Assembly (NCBI GenBank): GCA_030641485.1
Contig: DAOWHJ010000090.1
Location: forward strand, 1 to 17,481
Direction: 5' to 3'
From: Pseudomonadota bacterium
Lineage (GTDB): Bacteria > Desulfobacterota > Anaeroferrophillalia > Anaeroferrophillales > Tharpellaceae
Length of the DNA: 17,481 bases
The position numbers were made by a program, and so were the translations under genes. The number at the start of each line of letters is the position of its first letter. Positions within the stretch are counted from its first letter, which is position 1. The notes under the pieces are model-generated. The model saw only the letters and a list, made by a program, of their open reading frames with translations. It ran no database searches and had not been told where the DNA came from. Of this stretch, positions 1 to 6,774 are shown piece after piece.

Positions 1-63
1 CGTTTTTCGGTAAGTCCTCGGTCGAATAATATTCCCGCTAGCTATTTTGACCAACTTTTTTAA
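1..63 (+). pseudogene. upstream fragment of MoxR-type ATPase ending at an in-frame TAA
   Basis: Frame 1 is open from the first base and encodes 20 residues ending FDQLF before a TAA at 61-63. The first residues (RFSVSP) resemble the conserved strand after the 'FDRFLLR' segment of MoxR/RavA ATPases. The frame that resumes immediately after the TAA encodes the C-terminal lid of the same family. I therefore read this as one gene broken by a nonsense codon, a base error, or a genuine truncation. The TAA lies in a T6-A3-G4 homopolymer run, where an indel error is also possible. The 60 bases are too short to prove family membership by eye, so the link is an inference. Confidence 0.45.
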
Positions 64-84
64 AGGGGTTGGCAGCAGGCGTGT

Positions 85-639
85 TTGAAAATCAGGGAAG
101 GTCATCAGATAAACTTAAGTAATATCACAAATAGTAATGATTTGAGATTGCTTCATCAGGCTTTGAATGTTGTCGATTTCAGTGATATTGGTCACCCGTA
201 TCGTGAAGTTATACGTCAGATTCGGGCGCAAGGGATAGCCGTCAGCGACCGGCGTATCATCAAGCTGCTTAAACTTGTTGGTGCGGCCGCAATCCGGCGG
301 GGCAGTCTCAAAGCAAAGCCCGCGGATTTTTGGGTTCTGAAACATACCTGGAATACCCGAGCGCAACAGCCTATTCTTAACTCTTTACTCAAACCTTATA
401 TCAAAGAGAGTCGGCTTGAGGTCGCTCGTCAGGAGAGGGGGCTTGAAACGATTACGGCCGAGTTGGCCCAGATTGAAAAACGGGCGACCAATCTCAGTGG
501 CGATATTGACCTTGCTGACTTTCTCCATCAATGCGAACGTTTGCGGCGTGAGCTTAAGAGTCATTCGCAGACAGATGAAACACTGCCACCCTTAAATAAA
601 CTTGAACAGTTAATTGCAGAAGTTTTGGCAACACTATAG
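85..639 (+). CDS. C-terminal lid and tail of a MoxR-family AAA+ ATPase (partial)
   Basis: The open frame carries 184 residues from a TTG at 85. No ribosome-binding site makes that start convincing, and the reading frame really continues from upstream apart from the TAA at 61-63. The motif VSDRR (residues 53-57), followed by a helix rich in small residues and then an RRGSLKAKPADFWVL segment, is what I expect of the sensor-2/lid region of MoxR/RavA-type ATPases in vWA-linked systems. Walker A and B motifs would lie outside the window. Residues 105-165 form a charged coiled-coil-like tail. MoxR ATPases act as chaperone-like remodelers with vWA partners, and a vWA-like domain is encoded three genes downstream. 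The next gene starts 16 nt after this stop, so this is an early gene of the operon. Whether the product is functional depends on the upstream stop. Confidence 0.6.
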   Translation: MKIREGHQINLSNITNSNDLRLLHQALNVVDFSDIGHPYREVIRQIRAQGIAVSDRRIIKLLKLVGAAAIRRGSLKAKPADFWVLKHTWNTRAQQPILNSLLKPYIKESRLEVARQERGLETITAELAQIEKRATNLSGDIDLADFLHQCERLRRELKSHSQTDETLPPLNKLEQLIAEVLATL

Positions 640-655
640 CCGGACAGGTGGAAAA

Positions 656-1447
656 ATGTGTAATCCCCGTAAAGTAATGATTCATGTTAACAAAACTATT
701 GAGGAGGCCTGGCGCCAAACCTTGACCGAGGAGGCAACGGTTAATGGATTGCTGACGCAGGAGGCGGAGATAAGTTGTGAAATTAAACTTGCCGAAGAGA
801 TGGGGGGTGCCGCATTAACCATGTTAGAGCAGGTTTTAGCCGGTGAATTTGCCGAATTTGCGGCCTGGTCACAAGATAGTGCCGGCAACTTCTATCGTGA
901 GCTTGATGATATCACCCTGGTTTATGAACCCGAAAAACAGCAATTTGTAATGCGGGTTCGTTTGGAGGAGATGATTTCGGCCAAGTCACAAGCTGCGGCT
1001 GAGATCTGTCAGGTGACGACCGGAACTATAGCCTTTACTGCAATTGGTTACTACTATGATGATGGCTGGAAAGGTCGGACCGAGAAGTCGGCTTTGCAGG
1101 AGGCCTCTGAACAGGCCGAAATTCGTTTTGAGTACGCACTTGCCGAGCTTAAAAAAGAGCAGCATGAGAGTGTGGCCAGTGCTAAATTGCGGGTTGTATT
1201 AAAGGATGAGGCTTTAGTTACAGCGGAACAGCGCTTGGAAGAAAAACGCGAAACTATGCGCTTGGAATTACGCCACCAGTTGCAGGCTAAGCTTGCTTTA
1301 CAGCAGAAAAATGCCTTTTATGAGATCAATCGGGCGGTTGGTGAAACCTATCGCCAAACTCTCTGCCGTCTGGTTTTAGAGAATGGCGGACGCATCATCA
1401 GTGATCGGCAGAGCGGTTCGGTTATAGACTTGGAACTTGAGATTTGA
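656..1447 (+). CDS. MCNPR-type coiled-coil protein of the ternary-system operon
   Basis: A 263-residue cytoplasmic protein. I place the start at ATG 656 rather than 614 because the sequence from there (MCNPRKVMI) matches a conserved N-terminus I recall from proteins in FtsH/MoxR-vWA ternary-system loci, and AGGTGG at 646-651 is well spaced. Residues 1-130 look alpha/beta. A YYYDDGW motif at 132-138 leads into a long charged helix (about 141-225) predicted to form a coiled coil. The C-terminus ends in short strands (RIISD, VIDLELEI). There is no signal peptide, membrane segment or enzymatic motif that I can see. It lies 16 nt after the MoxR gene and 29 nt before the next. It is probably a structural or adaptor subunit of the ATPase assembly. 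The precise Pfam family name needs an HMM search. Confidence 0.7.
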   Translation: MCNPRKVMIHVNKTIEEAWRQTLTEEATVNGLLTQEAEISCEIKLAEEMGGAALTMLEQVLAGEFAEFAAWSQDSAGNFYRELDDITLVYEPEKQQFVMRVRLEEMISAKSQAAAEICQVTTGTIAFTAIGYYYDDGWKGRTEKSALQEASEQAEIRFEYALAELKKEQHESVASAKLRVVLKDEALVTAEQRLEEKRETMRLELRHQLQAKLALQQKNAFYEINRAVGETYRQTLCRLVLENGGRIISDRQSGSVIDLELEI

Positions 1448-1476
1448 TGACGGCTTATTAAAATAGGAAGATGAAG

Positions 1477-1743
1477 ATGGCAAATCATAATAAGCGACCT
1501 CCGGTTAAAATTAAATTCAAGTACAATCTCGAAACTGGGGAGATTGAGCAATTTATTGTTGATGATAATGCGGTCGGAGCCAGTGAGGAGTACCATGACC
1601 AGGTTGCCCTGGCCATTGGTGATCTGCTTTCCCGAAAGGCTGAACTTGTAGATGCCGGTCCGCGTCACACTGTCTCACAAACAGTAGATAAGAAGTTGTC
1701 GTCGATTGCAACCGAGCGTAAAGCAGATAAACTTGGCGGATAA
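1477..1743 (+). CDS. small ternary-system protein, function unknown
   Basis: An 88-residue protein. ATG 1477 is preferred over ATG 1471 because the Shine-Dalgarno sequence AGGAAG (1465-1470) directly abuts the first ATG but sits 6 nt from the second. The body contains IKFKYNLETGEIEQFIVDDN (residues 11-30), a beta-hairpin-like segment. A helix with YHDQVALAIGDLL follows, then a hydrophilic, lysine-rich tail. I recall similarly small 'YNxxTGEIExFxxDDN' proteins beside MCNPR proteins in ternary-system loci, but no activity is known to me. It sits between the MCNPR protein and the WD40-vWA gene with 4 nt before the latter, so translation is likely coupled. A co-subunit or assembly factor is the best guess. 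Confidence 0.65.
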   Translation: MANHNKRPPVKIKFKYNLETGEIEQFIVDDNAVGASEEYHDQVALAIGDLLSRKAELVDAGPRHTVSQTVDKKLSSIATERKADKLGG

Positions 1744-1747
1744 AATT

Positions 1748-3577
1748 ATGGCTTTATCTCTTGATCGAGTTTTGACCAAACAGGCTGCACAGGTGGTTTT
1801 GCATCGCACCTTAAAGCACCGCGAGAAGGTCTATTGCGTTGCTTTTTCCCCTGATGGTCGCTACCTTGTCTCAGGTAGTGTTTCACGGCATTTGCACCTT
1901 TGGGATCTTGAGAAAGCTGAGTCTGAGCCGGTAACTTTTTCGGGTCACACCAAATTTGTCTGGTCAGTCTCATTCTCTCCAGATGGCAAAACGATAGCTT
2001 CAGCTTCCGGAGATGGTTGTCTCTTTCTCCGGGATGTTAAGAGTGGTTCTCACTACCGGATTATGGAGAGTCATTACTCTCGGGTTCAGGCCTATTATGG
2101 TTCGGCCTTTTCCCCGGATGGCAGGTATTTAGCGGCCGCTTGTATGGACGGAGATATTCATCTTTGGTCGACCTTAAATCGTTATCCGGCGCGGCGGTTG
2201 CGCGGGCATAAGGGGGCAGTCTATGGTGTCTCATTCTCTGCTGATAGTCGGTTTTTGGCCTCAGGCGGGGATGATGAAACCATTCGAGTATGGGATGTCA
2301 GTGCGCGACAGGAAGTTAACGTGCTGGTGCGACCTGGTTGCCGGGTAACCAATATTATTTTCTCAGCTGATGGGAATTGGTTAGCTTATGCTTCGGCGAA
2401 TACGCAGATCTATTTGTCTAATCTTGGTACTGGTGAAGTTCGTTGTTTAAGTGGGCATCAAGGGGTGGTTTGGAATGTTGAGTTCTCCCCTGACAGTCGT
2501 TTCCTGATCTCGGCCTCAAATGATCAGATGGTGATTATCTGGGAGGTTAAAAGCGGGTTAAATATTAATGTCTTAAGTGGTCATCGGGGGGCGGTTAATA
2601 GTGTCGCCTTTGCTCCTGATGGATCTTTTGCGGCCTCAGCTTCCGATGATAAAACCGTTCGCATCTGGGACCTGCAACACCTTAAAGAGCGCCCGGAGGC
2701 CTATTTAAGACTGGTTGAGAAGCAACCTGATCGGCTTAATCAGACTGACAGCGCTGATTTTTTTGCCGAGACTCAGCGCTCAGTCTTTAACTGTCTGCTT
2801 AATTCAGAGGAGTTGTTGCCGGAAAATTTTGTCTCTATTTATCGACAGATGCTAGACCTTCTGCCGAATCTTAGCCTAGAAAAATCTGGCGGTGGTCACA
2901 CTTATACGGTTGGTGGTTACCATGGTTTAAGCCATAAAGGAGAACTTGAAAGCCTGTTGTCGGGAGAATACCTCTATCCCGAGAGTCTCTTTCTCCATCG
3001 TTTGTGTAACCGTGAGGCTCTTTATTACGGTCGCGAGGGCGGCGTTCGTAAACGTCATCGTCTGGTCTATATTTTAACCCAGAGCGGTCTTGAGATGAGT
3101 GGTAGTTGTGACCTTATTGCCCGTGCTTTGACCCTTGCCCTAGTTGAAAAACTGGCTTTAGCTCCGGTTGATTTACGGCACAGCTTCATCGGCAGTAGTT
3201 TGACCGAGTCTTTAGACCCTGCGCTTAGTGATGGGGCTCGACGCTTGGTGAGCTTTAAAGAGCACAAACCTCTGGACTGGATTAGTGTTTTAAAAGATGT
3301 CGTAGCCCAGATGAAATGCTGGCAAAATGATTATGTTGAGATTGAGGCAATCTGGATTGTCGAACCTCATGTTGCTTCTGACTGGGAGTTGGAAAGTTGT
3401 GAGAGTGCCTTGCAGCTCCGCTCCGTTGGCCGACAGCAGGCCTGGTTTATAACCCCAGCTCCTGATTCCCCCACCTGCACCTGTAAGAGCCACACTCTCT
3501 TTACCCAGTGCAAATATCTTAATGATATTTTGCCCCAATCATGGTCGTGGGGAGGCTCAAATGGCAACCAGTCTTGA
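1748..3577 (+). CDS. seven-bladed WD40 beta-propeller fused to a degenerate vWA-like domain
   Basis: A 609-residue cytoplasmic protein. Start ATG 1748 is preferred over 1706 because GGCGGA lies just upstream and the longer form would overlap the preceding gene. Seven WD40 repeats span residues 17-310, recognisable by the recurring GH, FSPDG and xxWD elements, enough for one closed propeller. A linker (311-385) follows, then residues 386-575. There a GGYHGLSHKGELESLL lead and a YYGREG segment precede a hydrophobic strand (VYILTQSGLEM) and a helix (IARALTLALVEKL) in the positions of the vWA metal site. The canonical DxSxS is replaced by TQSGL, and the later strand ends VEPH rather than DG. The C-terminus has cysteines at 577, 579 and 588. 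vWA domains partner with MoxR ATPases, so I infer that this protein is both scaffold and vWA subunit. Confidence 0.85.
   Translation: MALSLDRVLTKQAAQVVLHRTLKHREKVYCVAFSPDGRYLVSGSVSRHLHLWDLEKAESEPVTFSGHTKFVWSVSFSPDGKTIASASGDGCLFLRDVKSGSHYRIMESHYSRVQAYYGSAFSPDGRYLAAACMDGDIHLWSTLNRYPARRLRGHKGAVYGVSFSADSRFLASGGDDETIRVWDVSARQEVNVLVRPGCRVTNIIFSADGNWLAYASANTQIYLSNLGTGEVRCLSGHQGVVWNVEFSPDSRFLISASNDQMVIIWEVKSGLNINVLSGHRGAVNSVAFAPDGSFAASASDDKTVRIWDLQHLKERPEAYLRLVEKQPDRLNQTDSADFFAETQRSVFNCLLNSEELLPENFVSIYRQMLDLLPNLSLEKSGGGHTYTVGGYHGLSHKGELESLLSGEYLYPESLFLHRLCNREALYYGREGGVRKRHRLVYILTQSGLEMSGSCDLIARALTLALVEKLALAPVDLRHSFIGSSLTESLDPALSDGARRLVSFKEHKPLDWISVLKDVVAQMKCWQNDYVEIEAIWIVEPHVASDWELESCESALQLRSVGRQQAWFITPAPDSPTCTCKSHTLFTQCKYLNDILPQSWSWGGSNGNQS
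3549..3554 (+). promoter_or_regulatory. ribosome-binding site inside the WD40-vWA gene
   Basis: The run GGGAGG lies 6 nt before ATG 3561 and inside the last codons of the preceding gene. It decides the start of the downstream TPR-like gene (3561 rather than 3522) and indicates translational coupling, because the two genes overlap by 17 nt. Confidence 0.7.
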
Positions 3578-4196
3578 AAATGCGTTAAGTTGCGGAGTTG
3601 AACGAGAAGCGCTGAGGATCGATTCGTGGCGTCGGAGTGCGCGGCTTTATCAGATGGCGGGGGCTTTACTTAAAGCCGGGGAAGCCTGGCTTGCAGCGGG
3701 TGATAAAAGTGTTGCGGCAGATCTTTTTTTTGCCGCCCTGGATGATCGACGGGCGGCTGAGTTATTTTTTGATTGTGGTCGTTTCAGTGAGGCCGGGATC
3801 AGTGCCGAGCGTTGCCTTGAAAGCGCTTCTGCAAATAGTTTTGCCACCCGGATCGCGGCTCGATTAGTTCAGGCTGCTGTCTTTAATGAGTTAGGCAATC
3901 AGACTGAGGCGACCAATATTGTAAAAGAGGTAAGGGTCGAGCTGGCCCGCTTAAATAGTAGTGAAGCGCAATTTGAACAAGCTCAAGCCTGGGAAAGTCT
4001 GGCCCGTTTTGGTTGCCGGGTAAAGCGCTCTGATCTGTTGCGCCTAGGTTATGAAAAGGCCCTGATTGTTTATGGTCATGATTTCAACCTGCAACGTTTA
4101 CGCTGTGCTCACGACTATCTGGAGGTTGTTGCGGGTGATCAGATTCTTAAATATTCTATCGAGCAAAGAATAATTGAGTTTAAGAAGAACCTTTAA
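3561..4196 (+). CDS. TPR-like helical-repeat protein of the ternary-system operon
   Basis: A 211-residue, almost entirely helical protein. Residues 23-90 contain TPR-like helix pairs built on alanine and aromatic positions (LYQMAGALLKAGEAWLAAGD, then AADLFFAAL, then AAELFFDCGRFSEAG). A second helical bundle occupies 95-205. No catalytic motif, signal peptide or membrane segment is visible. The start at 3561 follows a strong Shine-Dalgarno sequence; the alternative ATG at 3522 would give 13 extra residues with no matching site. It overlaps the 3' end of the WD40-vWA gene by 17 nt and ends 22 nt before the next gene. The same style of repeat recurs at the C-terminus of that next gene. Such domains usually hold partners together, so an adaptor role is inferred. 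Confidence 0.7.
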   Translation: MATSLENALSCGVEREALRIDSWRRSARLYQMAGALLKAGEAWLAAGDKSVAADLFFAALDDRRAAELFFDCGRFSEAGISAERCLESASANSFATRIAARLVQAAVFNELGNQTEATNIVKEVRVELARLNSSEAQFEQAQAWESLARFGCRVKRSDLLRLGYEKALIVYGHDFNLQRLRCAHDYLEVVAGDQILKYSIEQRIIEFKKNL

Positions 4197-4218
4197 TAGT
4201 CCTTGAGAGTGAACAACT

Positions 4219-5568
4219 ATGGCAAAAATAAAATTACCTAAGAGTAATAGTGATCATTTCGAACAAGTGTCATTGGAGTTAGCATTAAAGGTGCCGCTGA
4301 GGCCAGTTCAGTCTCAGGTTTTGATTACGGTCTTTTGCCTGATGCCAAAGAAAATGTTTCCGCTTCTGGGGCGTTTTTTGTTACGTTATGATTTAAGTTT
4401 CAAAGTGGCTTTCTTTAAGCTAAGTGAAACTGAAGCAGAGTACCTTCTTTTGATAAGCGGTCGGGATTTAGATGGAAATCGGCCGATTCCTAAATTTGTC
4501 CTGGCTTATATCGAAAACCTACCTTACTGCCATCTCTTTCATGGTCTTGGCAGTTTGAACCGGGGGATACTCTATCTTTGTGAATATGGGTTTGAACATC
4601 CTTTTGCTATTGGGACTTTAATTGAGCAGGCAATCGGGGTGGGAGAGACCGGGCTCTATATCGCTTTTGCCGAGGATCGTCACCATAATCTGCTGGTCAG
4701 GCCGGTGCCTGATTTTCAACCCGAGAGTTCGCTACTTCAATATGCCCCCGGTTTTGGCGCGCGAAAATATGATTTTGTTCCGGCAACTGAGTCGGAGTTA
4801 GAGAGTTTGTCGATAAACTTGCGACTGGTTGATATTGAACCGGATTTTAGTGAACCGGTTGCCGCTCTCTTTTTAGAAAAGCTTGAGATCCTATGGCTTA
4901 AACAACTGCTCTACCATCTGCCGGCAGCTCTGTTTGAGAAAGTTGAGTGGGTTGGAAACCGGGACTATCTTTTTCTTATCTTTGGAGACGCTGAGAGCTC
5001 TGCCTTTTTCCCTTTTGGTCAAGCGTTTAAAAAGGTTACATCGAACCTTTTGATTCCATTTGATAAAGAGATTTACCCGCATCTAAATGACCAGCAATTA
5101 GATGATGTTTTTTGTGTGGATAGTCAACACTATCATTTTGTTACCAGCGAATGGCATCGGGAGTTGCCGTGTGTTGGTATGTCCCGACTCCAGCAGCTGT
5201 TAATGATTGATAGTGCTATCAAAGTGGAGTTCAGAGCGGATATTAACCCGGTTGAGTTTAGCTGGGAAGATTCAGAAGTAATGACCGATACTGGTGGTCA
5301 GAGTGCGAGAGTGGCAATGTCAGAGAGTCGTAGCGCGGATCCCGCTATTCCTGAGGTGGTCCAATTTGCAAAGGGTGCGAAAAATACGCAGGATATTAGT
5401 GGTAGTTCCGATGTGGCCGCAGAAAAACTAAAAGAGTACGGAACCTTGTTAAGTCGTCAAGGAGATTTTTTAGGGGCTGCAACCTGCTTTTCTTTGGCTC
5501 ATGAGAGTCTTAAGGCTGCCGATTGTTACGCTGCCGCCGCCCGTGAATTGGAATTAGAGTTTAATTAA
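4219..5568 (+). CDS. 449-residue ternary-system protein of unknown fold with a TPR-like C-terminal tail
   Basis: I do not recognise the main domain. Residues 15-350 are rich in alternating hydrophobic strands and aromatic residues (YLFLIFGD, HYHFVTSEW) and read as one or two alpha/beta domains without a known catalytic motif. Residues 357-403 form a polar, low-complexity linker. Residues 404-449 form a TPR-like helix pair (KEYGTLLSRQGDFLGAATCF, then ADCYAAAARELE) similar to the repeats in the preceding protein. ATG 4219 has only a weak site (GAGAG at 4205-4209). It is the last gene of the operon, followed by a small hairpin. It may correspond to one of the 'bpX' domains reported for MoxR-vWA-beta-propeller systems. 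That name is a recollection to be tested by HMM search. Confidence 0.7.
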   Translation: MAKIKLPKSNSDHFEQVSLELALKVPLRPVQSQVLITVFCLMPKKMFPLLGRFLLRYDLSFKVAFFKLSETEAEYLLLISGRDLDGNRPIPKFVLAYIENLPYCHLFHGLGSLNRGILYLCEYGFEHPFAIGTLIEQAIGVGETGLYIAFAEDRHHNLLVRPVPDFQPESSLLQYAPGFGARKYDFVPATESELESLSINLRLVDIEPDFSEPVAALFLEKLEILWLKQLLYHLPAALFEKVEWVGNRDYLFLIFGDAESSAFFPFGQAFKKVTSNLLIPFDKEIYPHLNDQQLDDVFCVDSQHYHFVTSEWHRELPCVGMSRLQQLLMIDSAIKVEFRADINPVEFSWEDSEVMTDTGGQSARVAMSESRSADPAIPEVVQFAKGAKNTQDISGSSDVAAEKLKEYGTLLSRQGDFLGAATCFSLAHESLKAADCYAAAARELELEFN

Positions 5569-5585
5569 TACCTCAAATCGAGGTA
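5569..5585 (+). terminator. small hairpin after the ternary-system operon
   Basis: A perfect 6-bp stem, TACCTC-AAATC-GAGGTA, begins directly after the stop codon of the last operon gene. No U-tract follows, so it may be an RNA 3'-end stabiliser or a weak or Rho-dependent terminator rather than a standard intrinsic one. Confidence 0.3.
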
Positions 5586-5612
5586 GAATTAGGGCCAGGG
5601 TTTTACGTTGAT

Positions 5613-5651
5613 TGTCCTGTTCTTCGGACAGCCTGTCTTGTTGTTCGGACA
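5613..5651. repeat. two tandem 18-bp dyads (TGTCY-N7-CGGACA)
   Basis: Bases 5613-5630 and 5634-5651 are imperfect direct copies (16 of 18 identical, 3-nt spacer, 21-nt period). Each contains the inverted arms TGTCC/T and GGACA. The period of two helical turns would place two bound dimers on one face of the DNA. They lie between the converging ends of the ternary operon and cheW. A third copy lies at 6624-6641. They could be operators or short RNA hairpins; no regulator is identified. Confidence 0.5.
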
Positions 5652-5789
5652 TTGCCGCTTTGGAAGGTCAAATAAGTTGATTCTGGTGTGATATAGTTTT
5701 TGTCAGCAGTGCTCGGTTTGCAAATGGTAACTTGATATAGCCTTGTTTTTTGTCAAGGTAAGCTACAAACCGGACACGGCTGAATTTTT

Positions 5790-6299
5790 TTACATTGTCT
5801 CTTTAGGTTCGATTACAGTGAGGTCCTTATGGTTAATAACTTTATCGATATCGAGGAGGATTTTAACCCCATTTTCACATTTGGCTAACCCTAAAATAAG
5901 TTGCTTGTTAAAATCTCCTTGCATGTTCGGGGCTGCTTCGATCTCTTCTCTTTTAAGGTTGACAACTTCTGAGACTCCGTCAATGATGAGGCCGACCAAG
6001 GTTTGGATCTGCTCGTCATTTTCAGTTTCGATCACAATGATGCAGGTGCGCTCAGTCGGATTGACCTGTTCAAGATTGAACTTACAACGTAAATCGATGA
6101 TCGGAATCACTTTTCCGCGCAGATTGATGACCCCTTTGACATACTCCGGGGTTTGCGGCAGAACCGTGACCGGCATCATGCCGATAATTTCTTTGATCTG
6201 CATAATGTTAATGCCATACTCTTCATTGGCCAGGGAAAAGGTCAAAAACTTTTGCGGACTATCGCTGCTAAACTCATTCTGCATTACTGCTTGTGCCAT
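5790..6299 (-). CDS. cheW: CheW-type chemotaxis adaptor
   Basis: A 169-residue soluble protein that links chemoreceptors to the CheA kinase. It has the full CheW signature: FLTFSLANEEYGINIMQIKEI at 18-38, then VLPQTPEYVKGVINLRGKVIPIIDLR, and a second beta subdomain ending in ILLDIDKVI. The length is typical for CheW, and the absence of a kinase or receiver domain separates it from CheA and CheV. The start at 6299 follows an AAAGGAG Shine-Dalgarno sequence at 6308-6314 (8-nt spacing). No other che gene is adjacent, so it is an orphan adaptor. A chemoreceptor gene begins at 16963 but is about 10 kb away. Dyads at 5613-5651 and 6624-6641 flank the gene and might regulate it. Confidence 0.95.
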   Translation of the reverse strand: MAQAVMQNEFSSDSPQKFLTFSLANEEYGINIMQIKEIIGMMPVTVLPQTPEYVKGVINLRGKVIPIIDLRCKFNLEQVNPTERTCIIVIETENDEQIQTLVGLIIDGVSEVVNLKREEIEAAPNMQGDFNKQLILGLAKCENGVKILLDIDKVINHKDLTVIEPKETM

Positions 6300-6774
6300 G
6301 ATGAGATCTCCTTTAGTGTATTTCGTGGGCGATGGCTGAGAGTGCTTTTGTGTAGTTGCTGTCGAGGGTTTCGATCCTATCTAAACGTTCCAGGTCAATT
6401 AGTTTCTGATTTAATGATTTGACAAATGATCTCTCCGACGTTACTTGCTCTTAAATCCCTATGCTTTGTGAGTTGAAACAGCAAAAATGATGCCATTTTT
6501 TTGGGCTGACTCGCCGGTGTATTGTATATCGTATGTAACGGGGTGTAAATAAAGGGTAATTTTTTGTTTGGAAGGAAGTAGTGTGGTGTGATTTGAATTT
6601 GATCAGAGAGGGCAAGGTGTTTTTGTCCAACTTATCGGACGAAATCTAGGTTTTTCTCCACCCTTCCAGTAAACGGGCATGAGAGGTTCTCTTCTCTTTT
6701 CACAACTCTGCTCGATAATTTCGGTCGAGATCGTGAGTAATTGTCTGAGCAACGAGTCAGGTTAGGACAACTTC
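6300..6774. other. 475-nt spacer between cheW and the PHP gene
   Basis: No convincing gene is present. It contains the cheW ribosome-binding site (6308-6314), an AT-rich inverted repeat (AAAAATG/CATTTTT, about 6484-6500), the third TGTCC-type dyad (6624-6641) and a 5-bp CTCGA/TCGAG repeat near 6712-6730. On the minus strand a startless open frame of about 45 codons ends directly upstream of cheW (stop near 6315). It reads like the helical C-terminus of a protein and may be a gene relic. A 22-codon frame from GTG 6581 with AAGGA upstream could be a leader peptide but has no downstream gene on that strand nearby. Confidence 0.5.
6624..6641. repeat. third copy of the TGTCC-N7-CGGAC dyad
   Basis: TGTCC-AACTTAT-CGGACG has the same arm sequence and arm spacing as the two dyads at 5613-5651. 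Flanking bases extend the stem here (TTTTGTCC against GGACGAAA, 6621-6644), so it could also fold as an RNA hairpin. It lies about 325 bp upstream of cheW and downstream of the PHP gene on the same strand. Confidence 0.45.

Noticed and set aside
5743..6339. 198-codon plus-strand open frame opposite cheW
   Set aside because: It lies antisense to a clear CheW gene. Its composition (many Ser, Leu, Arg and Met) is that of an antisense shadow and it has no recognisable domain.
6581..6649. 22-codon frame from GTG 6581 with AAGGA upstream, as a leader peptide
   Set aside because: No plus-strand gene follows within a kilobase, and the sequence also contains the dyad at 6624-6641. A chance frame is more likely.
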